A DNA stretch of 10,322 nucleotides from NCBI GenBank assembly GCA_023458355.1, contig JAEWZS010000151.1, forward strand, positions 1 to 10,322. Reading direction: 5' to 3'. The notes beneath the pieces are model-generated. The model saw only the letters and a list, made by a program, of their open reading frames with translations, did no database searches and was not told the DNA's origin. Made by a program: the position numbers and the translations under genes. Numbering within the stretch: the stretch's first letter is position 1; every line of letters starts with the position of its first letter. Of this stretch, positions 1-5,795 are shown in pieces. The DNA comes from Bacillota bacterium. GTDB lineage: Bacteria; Bacillota; Clostridia; Christensenellales; CAG-138.

Positions 1-493
1 GCATTACGCCTATTATCTGATATCCGAGCTTAAGATAGAATGCGGTTTGGTGCGTGCCTGCTTGAAAGTTTTTGATGCGGCCGGGCAGATCATCAAAAAG
101 ATCGACGTTCGCGAGGGAGGTTTCACCCTTTTCCCTTTCATCATCCGCGCCGAGCCACATTGTGTAAGCGCCATTTTGCCGTGCCGCCTCCTCAAGCGCA
201 TGTACAATGGCTGTGCCGATACCTTTTTTACGCATATCCTCGCGAACCGCGAGAGGGTGAAGCTCGCACATATTGCCGCCGTAGCTTGGCAATATACCGC
301 CAAAACCCAGCACCGCATCGTTTTCGACCGCCGCTAGAAGCGTATTTTCCGGGATCAATCGTTCTCGGATTTCCTCTTGCGCCTCTTCAAACGTGGGCCA
401 ACCCTCACTTAGGCTTTTATGGAGTAGATCGGCTGCTTCCAATAGTTGCTTTTCATCTAATTCCGTCATGTTGACGATTCGTATAGAACCCAT
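1..493 (-). CDS. GNAT-family N-acetyltransferase, AAC(6')-like, 3'-partial
   Basis: This is the N-terminal 164 residues of an acetyl-CoA-dependent GNAT acetyltransferase; the 3' end is cut by the left window edge. Motif A is clear: the strand ELHPLAV (residues 77-83) leads into the acetyl-CoA pyrophosphate loop RKKGIG (88-93). A WLGADDE strand follows at 113-119, then a loop TSLANVDLF (125-133), and FYLKLGYQIIGV near the end, the usual C-terminal GNAT segment. The WLG.DDE..TSL...DL layout resembles chromosomal proteins annotated as aminoglycoside 6'-acetyltransferase-like in Firmicutes; that is family resemblance and not proof of aminoglycoside substrates. The ATG at 493 is preferred because AGAGG lies 6 nt upstream; the internal Met9 has no such site. 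The stop of the preceding gene (497-499) is only 3 nt away, so the gene is last seen in an ABC-exporter/Fpg-like operon and probably relies on coupled translation. GNAT membership is firm; substrate is unknown. Confidence 0.85.
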   Translation of the reverse strand, partial: MGSIRIVNMTELDEKQLLEAADLLHKSLSEGWPTFEEAQEEIRERLIPENTLLAAVENDAVLGFGGILPSYGGNMCELHPLAVREDMRKKGIGTAIVHALEEAARQNGAYTMWLGADDEREKGETSLANVDLFDDLPGRIKNFQAGTHQTAFYLKLGYQIIGVM

Positions 494-496
494 GAA

Positions 497-1318
497 CTAC
501 CTCTGACAATTGGTGCAATAATACACGTTGCCGCCCATGTACGCTTCACGTACGATTGAGCCCCCGCACCGCGGGCATTGGTACTGCCATGTGTTTTTTG
601 AAAGTATGGTCTTATAGCCGCCAAAGCTTCCAAATACGTCTTTTTCGGTGTTGCGTGCGCCTTCTTTGGTCATGGTGGCAAGTGTTTGTTTTACACTTTC
701 AAATAAGAGCTGCTTTTGCGCGTCATCTAGCGCATTCAGCTTGGTTTTTGGTGAGAGGCCTGCGTTAAACAAAATGTCTTGCAAAACGCCATTGCCCAAG
801 CCAGGGATCCTTTGCTCCGTAGCGAGAAATGCTTTAACGCTTAAGCTCTGTTTGACCTCGGATATAAGGCTGTCAAAATACGCACGGTCAAACGCCTCAT
901 CAAGAGGGGAAGGTTTTTTCTTGGTTACGCGGTAGTAGAAGTTATCGTATGTTTCCTTCAAAAACGCATACATGCCGCCGTACATCTGTATGGTGCACGC
1001 TAAAGACGCGCCATTATCAAACGTTAAAAGAAGCTGGTGCTTCGTTGGCAGCTTTTCATTTGGTGCGAAGTATTTAGGCGTAACGCCGTCACCGAGCGTA
1101 AGCGCAATATCGCCAAAGTCAAACTCGATAAGCCCGCCCGATGGCGATACGGAAAGGATCCTTTTGCCGGTGAGCATCAGCGGATAAAGTGCCGGGTCGC
1201 CCGCATAAAAAGCAAAGCCATGCGGTGTAGAGTTGGCTAAGCAGGAAACAACGGTTTTACCTGCGAGCACTTTGTTTAGCTGTGCAGAGAAAACATAGCT
1301 TTCCGGTAATTCAAGCAT
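497..1318 (-). CDS. Fpg/Nei (endonuclease VIII-like) family DNA glycosylase homologue, atypical
   Basis: A 273-residue protein with the formamidopyrimidine-DNA glycosylase/endonuclease VIII architecture: N-terminal MLELPES; an H2TH region around RIPGLGNGVLQDILFNAGL that keeps the conserved GxGN; EGARNTEKDVF; and a C-terminal zinc finger CPRC...YYCTNC, four cysteines in CxxC-x16-CxxC spacing. Length matches the family (about 270). Classical members excise oxidised bases using an N-terminal proline exposed after Met removal. Here that proline is Leu2, although Glu3 is kept. The lysine after the RRxK stretch is replaced by Gly in SVSPSGGLIEF, and the zinc-finger arginine is Asn in YMGGNVYYC. From memory, a Firmicutes subgroup starting M-I/L-ELPE is annotated endonuclease VIII, so this may be a diverged subfamily and not a dead gene; the reading frame is intact. 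Start ATG 1318 is chosen over in-frame TTG 1330 because GGGAGG overlaps the TTG and precedes the ATG. The permease stop is 19 nt upstream. Confidence 0.85.
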   Translation of the reverse strand: MLELPESYVFSAQLNKVLAGKTVVSCLANSTPHGFAFYAGDPALYPLMLTGKRILSVSPSGGLIEFDFGDIALTLGDGVTPKYFAPNEKLPTKHQLLLTFDNGASLACTIQMYGGMYAFLKETYDNFYYRVTKKKPSPLDEAFDRAYFDSLISEVKQSLSVKAFLATEQRIPGLGNGVLQDILFNAGLSPKTKLNALDDAQKQLLFESVKQTLATMTKEGARNTEKDVFGSFGGYKTILSKNTWQYQCPRCGGSIVREAYMGGNVYYCTNCQR

Positions 1319-1322
1319 AATG

Positions 1323-1328
1323 CCTCCC
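1323..1328 (-). promoter_or_regulatory. Ribosome binding site deciding the Fpg-like start
   Basis: On the minus strand GGGAGG is followed by CATT and then ATG at 1318. The longer reading frame would start at TTG 1330-1328, inside this Shine-Dalgarno, which makes that start unlikely. The chosen start also gives the family N-terminus M-L-E-L-P-E. Confidence 0.75.
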
Positions 1329-1337
1329 AATCCGATG

Positions 1338-2192
1338 TTATTTTTCTTTTTTCATAATACCCCATACGCACAGGGCAAAGAAGACCACACCCGAAGCAGC
1401 AATCATGATTACGCTTACATAAGCGGGGACCACGCTGCCGTTTATGGAAAACTGAAGACCAAATCCGTCCAGCACTTCGTGCATGACTTCAATCGGCGCG
1501 CCTGCAAACACCTTTTGAATCGGATTCTCCATCATCACTTGGCGCAATAAAGCAGCTGTATGGGAGACAGGAAGAAGCTTGACGATTCCTTGCACGGCAG
1601 TGGGCAATTGGCCTATAGGAATATAGATGCCCGTTAAAAAGCCAATAAGCGTGCCAACGAGTGTACTGATTGTACCTACTGCGGCACTGGTTTTGAGAAG
1701 CGTAAACAGAAAGATAAAAAACGCGGTGCTGCCGAGTACGCTTAAAAGAATGATCCCGAATGTCTTTAAAAAGGCAACAAGGCTTAAAAGCTCGCCGCCC
1801 CGCATCACGATATAAACTTCAGCGAGAACGAGTTGAATAAGCGTCATAAGAACGCCCACCAAAAACGACGAAAGTATGTAGCTTCCCGCGAGGCCGGAAC
1901 GCGATATGGGGGAGGCTTCAAAGTCCTTCCTTATTTTTCGCGCACGGTCGTCCACCATGGTGGTTGCAGCACTCAGCGTTGTTGTAACAGACGCAATCGT
2001 AATAAGTCCCGCCATGATCCAACTGTCCATCATAGCGCGTGCACCATCCACATCGGGTAATCCGTTCGACCACACGTCGCCCAAAAAGAGCAGGTATAGC
2101 AAGAACGTAATGATGACCGAAAGCAACGAAAAGAAAACCGAAAGCCGGTCGCGGAAGTATATGCGTAAATCGCGAAGTATCAGCGCGCTCAT
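1338..2192 (-). CDS. ABC-2 type exporter permease
   Basis: A 284-residue integral membrane protein, the membrane half of an ABC exporter of the NatB/DrrB type. Hydrophobic segments fall at roughly 19-38, 57-77, 104-129, 142-165, 170-192 and 258-280, six in all, the standard ABC-2 half-transporter topology. The cytoplasmic loop after the second segment (MVDDRARKIRKDFEASPISRSGL, about residues 79-101) is the typical coupling region, and the GIYIPIGQLP stretch is the usual ABC-2 motif between the fifth segment and the extracellular part. A long loop lies between the fifth and sixth segments. Its ATG overlaps the ATPase stop (ATGA), with AAGGAGAT 6 nt upstream inside the ATPase gene, so the two are translationally coupled in a fixed ratio. 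Substrate cannot be read; family members export drugs, lantibiotics or sodium. The C-terminus ends in a basic tail (MKKEK). Confidence 0.92.
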   Translation of the reverse strand: MSALILRDLRIYFRDRLSVFFSLLSVIITFLLYLLFLGDVWSNGLPDVDGARAMMDSWIMAGLITIASVTTTLSAATTMVDDRARKIRKDFEASPISRSGLAGSYILSSFLVGVLMTLIQLVLAEVYIVMRGGELLSLVAFLKTFGIILLSVLGSTAFFIFLFTLLKTSAAVGTISTLVGTLIGFLTGIYIPIGQLPTAVQGIVKLLPVSHTAALLRQVMMENPIQKVFAGAPIEVMHEVLDGFGLQFSINGSVVPAYVSVIMIAASGVVFFALCVWGIMKKEK

Positions 2193-3103
2193 TCTCTGAT
2201 CTCCTTTCCCGTGATGCCTATAAAAGCATCATCCATGGTTCCGTTTAATACCTCAAAACCTCTTAGGTATGGCTTAACGCGCTCAAGAAGCGGCAGCGCG
2301 TCCATGGTAGAGGGGACCTTCACAACGAGCCTGTCACCGGCACTGGTAAATTCAATGTTCAGCTCGTGGAGTGCTAAAATAAGCGCGCTCTCATCGAGCG
2401 GGAAAAGCTTAATTAAGTCGCTTGCGTACTTTTGGCGAAGCTCTGTAGGCGTACCGCGCGCGGCGATGAGACCGTCGTCGATTACGATTACATAATCCGC
2501 CTCCTCAGCTTCCTCCATATAATGCGTTGTTAAAAACACGGTCATGCCTGTTTCCTTCTGCAAGCTTTGAATGCGTTCCCAAACTTTCTTGCGCGTCTGA
2601 GGATCAAGCCCCGTGGTGGGTTCGTCTAAAAAAAGCAGCTCAGGCGCGTTTACGAGTGCCCGGGCAATATCCGCCCTGCGCCTTTGACCACCTGAGAGTT
2701 TCTCGTAAGGCCTGAGCCAAAAATCTGTAGCGTCTGCGGCCTTGGCTGCCCAAAGCGCGGCATCTTTAAGCGCAGCGCCGGACTTGCCGTAAAGAGCGCC
2801 TCGAGTCAGTATGTTTTCTTTCACGGTCAAGATAGGGTCGAGCAGATTGTTTTGAAATACGACGCCTATGGATGCGCGTATGGCGGCATCCTCTTTCCCT
2901 AAAGCGTGACCGCAGATAAACGCTTCACCGTTATCGGGCTTTAGAATGGTGCACAGCATATCGATTGTGGTGGATTTTCCTGCTCCGTTGGGGCCTAAAA
3001 ATGCGAACAGCTTGCCGCGCTCTGCGTAAAAGTCGATGCCCTTTACAGCCTGCACCGCACCATAGCTCTTTTTAAGGCCGCTCACTTCAATGACTTTATT
3101 CAT
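2189..3103 (-). CDS. ABC exporter ATP-binding protein (DrrA/NatA-like)
   Basis: A 304-residue cytoplasmic ATPase that would power the adjacent permease. All nucleotide-binding motifs are intact: Walker A GPNGAGKST (37-45), Q-loop glutamine 84 in VVFQNN, signature LSGGQ (136-140), Walker B LLFLDE with catalytic Glu161, D-loop GLDP (165-168) and the switch histidine 194 in LTTHYMEE. The region after about residue 220 is a C-terminal extension (LIKLFPLDESAL..., VLNGTMDDAFI) of the kind seen in DrrA-type drug-exporter ATPases. Length and layout are normal for a dedicated two-gene exporter, which presumably works as two ATPases with two permeases. The start ATG 3103 has GGGGAG 9 nt upstream. This is the first gene of the left operon, behind the promoter-like elements at 3125-3161. 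Substrate is unknown; the AAC-like acetyltransferase downstream is weakly suggestive of a resistance role. Confidence 0.95.
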   Translation of the reverse strand: MNKVIEVSGLKKSYGAVQAVKGIDFYAERGKLFAFLGPNGAGKSTTIDMLCTILKPDNGEAFICGHALGKEDAAIRASIGVVFQNNLLDPILTVKENILTRGALYGKSGAALKDAALWAAKAADATDFWLRPYEKLSGGQRRRADIARALVNAPELLFLDEPTTGLDPQTRKKVWERIQSLQKETGMTVFLTTHYMEEAEEADYVIVIDDGLIAARGTPTELRQKYASDLIKLFPLDESALILALHELNIEFTSAGDRLVVKVPSTMDALPLLERVKPYLRGFEVLNGTMDDAFIGITGKEIRE

Positions 3104-3124
3104 TTACAAAATCTCCCCAATATG

Positions 3125-3144
3125 TTGTGTACAGTATCACACAA
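3125..3144. promoter_or_regulatory. Inverted repeat, candidate operator of the ABC operon
   Basis: The 20-bp site TTGTGTACAGTATCACACAA has perfect 6-bp arms (TTGTGT/ACACAA) around an 8-bp centre. It lies 22 nt upstream of the ATPase start, and the centre holds the candidate -10 box, where a bound repressor would block transcription. No regulator gene is in the window, so the binding protein is unknown; GntR- or TetR-type repressors are the usual kind at such exporter promoters. The arms are short, so chance is possible. Confidence 0.4.
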
Positions 3145-3161
3145 ATTAGCTCCGCATTCAA
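3133..3161 (-). promoter_or_regulatory. Candidate sigma-A-type promoter of the ABC/Fpg/GNAT operon
   Basis: On the minus strand a -35 box TTGAAT (3156-3161) and a -10 box GATACT (3133-3138) are separated by exactly 17 nt. Each matches consensus at 4 of 6 positions, and TGT before the -10 gives an extended TGn element. Transcription would begin near 3126, leaving a leader of about 23 nt with GGGGAG before ATG 3103. The -35 box lies in the loop and one arm of the hairpin at 3148-3176. Confidence 0.45.
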
Positions 3162-3176
3162 GAAAAATGCGGAGCT
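3148..3176 (-). terminator. Hairpin, probable terminator of the LCP gene
   Basis: A perfect 11-bp stem (3148-3158 with 3166-3176, arm AGCTCCGCATT) encloses a 7-nt loop. It sits 30 nt beyond the LCP stop on the minus strand and is followed there by AATTTGTGT, a weak T-rich tail. The strong stem supports termination, but the poor T-tract suggests it may be leaky, allowing some read-through into the ABC operon. Confidence 0.6.
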
Positions 3177-3206
3177 GTAAAGATATATTGCTGGAGGGTG
3201 CTCCTC

Positions 3207-4256
3207 TTACTCTTCGTAAATAAACTTCCGCAGAGCGGTAATGTTTTCTTCAAAATCCGGCCGTATGGAATAAACGCCGTTATAGTTGCCGCTTTTGTAG
3301 CTACCGTCGATGGGGATGCGAAGCTCCTTTAATGTATCGAGATCGCTTCCGATGATTATGCCGCCTATTTTGATAAGATCAGAAAGCGTCATATTCGTCT
3401 CGACACTCGGCAAGATTGCTGCTGCGCTTTCGGCCAGGTTTAATGAGAAGCCTTTAGATTTTACCTTTTTGAAGATGGCGATTAATACATTCCTTTGCCT
3501 CTGCGTGCGCTCAAAATCGCTGTCTGCGTGACGAATCCGAGCGTAGGCAAGCGCTTGCATGCCAGTGAGGCGGGTGTTTTCACCATATTTCTCTAAAGGA
3601 GAGAAATCTGTCCCCTTAGGATAGTTTTTCTTGTTGAGGTCATCGATGGTCTCGTTGAGGTATTTAAGCTCCTTCTTCTCGATGTTCAATTCGATACCGC
3701 CAATTTTATCGATGATATAAGGGAAGCCTACGAAATCCACAAATATGTATTCCTTAATGTTCATGGAAAATGCTTCATTTACGGTCTTTATGGCGAGCGA
3801 AGGCCCACCGTAGGCGAGAGCTGCATTTAGCTTATCCTTACCCTTTCGCGGTATCTCGAGCCAAATGTCGCGCATGAGAGAGGTAAGCTTCACCTCGCCG
3901 GTCTTGGTTTCGATGGAGGCGATGATCAGCGCATCCGAGCGGCCGTAACTTTTACCGTTTCGCGAGTCGCTCCCAATTAGAAGTATGTTGCGCCACTCCT
4001 TGTTCAAGTCCTCGTTTGCGCCCAACTCATCGGGAGAAACGGTAACCATCTCCGAGGGGGAAATATACGGTTCATCAGGCTCAGGCGTTTCACGTACGGT
4101 GTTGTTGAGGCTTTGTTTGCCCTCGGCATAAATTTTATATAGCCAGCCGCTCAAAATAAGAAGTAAGGCCAAAAGCGCGAGCATCGCCCCAAGCGCGATT
4201 TTCGTGCCTACCGAACGTTTTTTGCGTTGTTGTTTTTGCCGGTTGTTTTGCTCCAT
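3207..4256 (-). CDS. LCP (LytR-CpsA-Psr) family wall glycopolymer transferase
   Basis: A 349-residue type II membrane protein: a basic cytoplasmic N-terminus (residues 5-14), one transmembrane helix at about 20-40, a Pro/Glu-rich linker (54-80), then an extracellular LCP domain from about 88. LCP proteins move undecaprenyl-linked glycopolymers (teichoic acids, capsule) onto peptidoglycan. Conserved features are visible: NILLIGSDSR (90-99), GRSDALIIASI (105-115), the LMRD arginine-aspartate pair (129-130), LNAALAYGG (143-151), IDKIGGI (182-188), and the ARIRHADSDFERTQRQR block (239-255), whose arginines bind the lipid pyrophosphate in characterised homologues. The short C-terminal end carries no second domain. 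ATG 4256 has GGAGG about 8 nt upstream. It diverges from the polysaccharide cluster that begins at 4444, which fits attachment of that polymer to the wall; a purely teichoic-acid role is the alternative. Confidence 0.93.
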   Translation of the reverse strand: MEQNNRQKQQRKKRSVGTKIALGAMLALLALLLILSGWLYKIYAEGKQSLNNTVRETPEPDEPYISPSEMVTVSPDELGANEDLNKEWRNILLIGSDSRNGKSYGRSDALIIASIETKTGEVKLTSLMRDIWLEIPRKGKDKLNAALAYGGPSLAIKTVNEAFSMNIKEYIFVDFVGFPYIIDKIGGIELNIEKKELKYLNETIDDLNKKNYPKGTDFSPLEKYGENTRLTGMQALAYARIRHADSDFERTQRQRNVLIAIFKKVKSKGFSLNLAESAAAILPSVETNMTLSDLIKIGGIIIGSDLDTLKELRIPIDGSYKSGNYNGVYSIRPDFEENITALRKFIYEE

Positions 4257-4443
4257 ATTTCATCCTCCGCATTTGCTCAATGGCATTGCCGTTTTACAAG
4301 TTTGTGCGGTTTTAGGCAAGTATACGCATAAAAGAAGCGCATACGCGGACTGCTGCAAATCCAATACTAATCATGCGGGAGCCTGTTTGAACTTAGAATA
4401 GGTTTTGGATGGTTTAAACAAATACGGTGCACGGCGGATACAA
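4257..4443. other. Divergent intergenic region between LCP gene and polysaccharide cluster
   Basis: This 187-nt stretch must hold the promoters for two divergent units. A weak LCP-directed promoter is listed separately. For the plus strand I find a TAGAAT box at 4394-4399 (5 of 6 consensus) but no good -35 at 16-18 nt spacing, and it lies too close to a TTG start at 4405 to serve that start, although it would suit the ATG at 4444. No convincing hairpin, riboswitch fold or long inverted repeat was seen. Confidence 0.5.
4291..4319 (-). promoter_or_regulatory. Candidate promoter of the LCP gene
   Basis: On the minus strand TTGCCT (4314-4319) and TAAAAC (4291-4296) are separated by 17 nt, each with 4 of 6 consensus matches. 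The spacing suits the LCP start at 4256, leaving a leader of roughly 28 nt that contains GGAGG. It is a weak match and there is no independent support. Confidence 0.3.
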
Positions 4444-5784
4444 ATGAAGAAGGCATCACCCAGAGAATTCAAAAAAACTGCGGTATTCACAGCAAAAGCC
4501 TTAATTGTGCTCGCTACGATCACAGCATTTGGCTATGTAATTTTCGATTTTTACGGTGTATCCTTATTTTATTTCCGCGGAAATGTGCTGTTACTTTTGT
4601 TTTACGCATTTCTTTTCCTTGTTTTCGCCTCGGTGTACAACTGTTTTAAAGTAGGTGCTTTGCCCTTAAAGGAGCTTGTATTTTCCTATGCACTTACAGT
4701 ATTTGTTACGAACTTCGCTGCCTATTGCGTTTTAAGCCTTCTCGCAAGGAAAATGCTCGACTTCTGGCCTCTTGTATTGTTGAGCGTATCGCAGATTTTT
4801 TTATGCAGCGCCTTGTTTTGGATGGCAGATGACATCTACTTCAAGCTTTATCCAGCCAGAAACGCCGTGTTCATCCAAGGTATAAATAAGTCCGACACCG
4901 CAATCATAAAAAAATTTAATCGCCCTAAAAGACATCGTTTTGTTGCGCTCGTATGTTCCGAGTCCGAGGGGTATGAAGAAATCACAAAGAAGATCAACGC
5001 CTACCCCTGCGTTGTACTCGGAGAGATTGACTTCCACCTTCGGCTCCGGCTTCTCGACTACTGCTTCGAGCACGGCAAGCGGCTGTATCTCATGCCTGCC
5101 ATGCAGGATATCATGGTGCATCTCGCGCACGATATCTTCATCGGAGATTCTGCAACTTTGCTTTTAAAAAACCGCGGGCTTACCATTGAGCAAAGGCTTA
5201 TGAAGCGCGTGGTGGACATTTTGTTTGCCGGCACGGGGCTTATCGTATCGAGCCCGCTTCTTCTTATTGTAGCCGCTGCCATCAAGATAGAGGACGGCGG
5301 GAAAGTTCTCTATAAGCAAAAACGGCTCACAAAAGACGGAAAAGTGTTTACCATAGTGAAGTTTCGAAGCATGCTTGAGGATGCGGAACGCTTTGGCGGG
5401 GCGCGGCTTGCAAAAAAGAACGACGAGCGCATTACCCGTGTGGGGAAGATTATCCGCATGCTTCGCATCGACGAGCTGCCGCAATTGTGGAATGTGCTTA
5501 AGGGAGAAATGTCCGTTGTGGGGCCGAGGCCAGAGCGGCCGGAGATATTTCACAAAACAGAAAAGGAGTTCCCTCAGTTCCGTTATCGCCTTAAGGTGAA
5601 AGCCGGGCTCACCGGTTACGCACAGATTTACGGCAAATACAACACCACCTTCGAGGATAAGGTAAAGATGGACCTTATCTATATCGAGCATTGCTCGCTA
5701 ATGCTCGATGTGAAGCTCATGCTGTCTACGCTCAAGGTGCTGTTTACACGCGAAAGCACCGAGGGCTTAAGTGAAAACCGATAG
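4444..5784 (+). CDS. Polyprenyl glycosylphosphotransferase (initiating sugar-phosphate transferase)
   Basis: A 446-residue membrane enzyme of the WcaJ/EpsE type that moves a hexose-1-phosphate from a UDP-sugar to undecaprenyl phosphate, the first step of polysaccharide assembly. Four N-terminal helices lie at about 14-36, 48-66, 78-98 and 105-124, then a soluble middle region (about 135-240) resembling the NAD/CoA-binding-like domain of long members. The catalytic domain begins near 251 with RLMKRVVD and a re-entrant hydrophobic segment containing SSPLLL, followed by KFRSM (306-310), RIDELPQLWNVLKGEMS with the Asp343-Glu344 dyad, and VGPRPERP. In PglC homologues this Asp carries the covalent phosphosugar intermediate. 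Long-form length is normal. An in-frame TTG at 4405 would add 13 residues (DGLNKYGARRIQ...) but lacks a good ribosome site; ATG 4444, behind GGCGGAT, gives a cleaner N-terminus, though neither site is strong. The glf ribosome site overlaps its stop codon. Which sugar it uses cannot be read. Confidence 0.92.
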   Translation: MKKASPREFKKTAVFTAKALIVLATITAFGYVIFDFYGVSLFYFRGNVLLLLFYAFLFLVFASVYNCFKVGALPLKELVFSYALTVFVTNFAAYCVLSLLARKMLDFWPLVLLSVSQIFLCSALFWMADDIYFKLYPARNAVFIQGINKSDTAIIKKFNRPKRHRFVALVCSESEGYEEITKKINAYPCVVLGEIDFHLRLRLLDYCFEHGKRLYLMPAMQDIMVHLAHDIFIGDSATLLLKNRGLTIEQRLMKRVVDILFAGTGLIVSSPLLLIVAAAIKIEDGGKVLYKQKRLTKDGKVFTIVKFRSMLEDAERFGGARLAKKNDERITRVGKIIRMLRIDELPQLWNVLKGEMSVVGPRPERPEIFHKTEKEFPQFRYRLKVKAGLTGYAQIYGKYNTTFEDKVKMDLIYIEHCSLMLDVKLMLSTLKVLFTRESTEGLSENR

Positions 5785-5788
5785 GAGG
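5783..5788 (+). promoter_or_regulatory. Ribosome binding site of glf, overlapping the upstream stop
   Basis: AGGAGG shares two bases with the TAG stop (5782-5784) of the glycosylphosphotransferase gene and is 7 nt before ATG 5796. Ribosomes ending the upstream gene would stop on this site, giving coupled translation. Confidence 0.8.
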
Positions 5789-5795
5789 ATACATT

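Noticed and set aside
1319..1330. Longer Fpg-like protein starting at TTG 1330 (adds MGGI)
   Set aside because: The added codons coincide with the GGGAGG ribosome site, and the family N-terminus starts exactly at ATG 1318.
4321..4350. Repeated CGCATA words in the divergent region as a possible operator
   Set aside because: The copies are short, in direct orientation and irregularly flanked; this is within chance for the region.
4801..5130. A 109-codon minus-strand frame inside the glycosylphosphotransferase gene
   Set aside because: It is antisense to a continuous coding frame with clear homology features; no ribosome site or domain supports it.
5164..5691. A 175-codon open frame on the minus strand
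   Set aside because: It lies wholly antisense to the catalytic domain of the glycosylphosphotransferase, where the DELPQLWN and GPRP motifs are unmistakable, and has no recognisable domain of its own.
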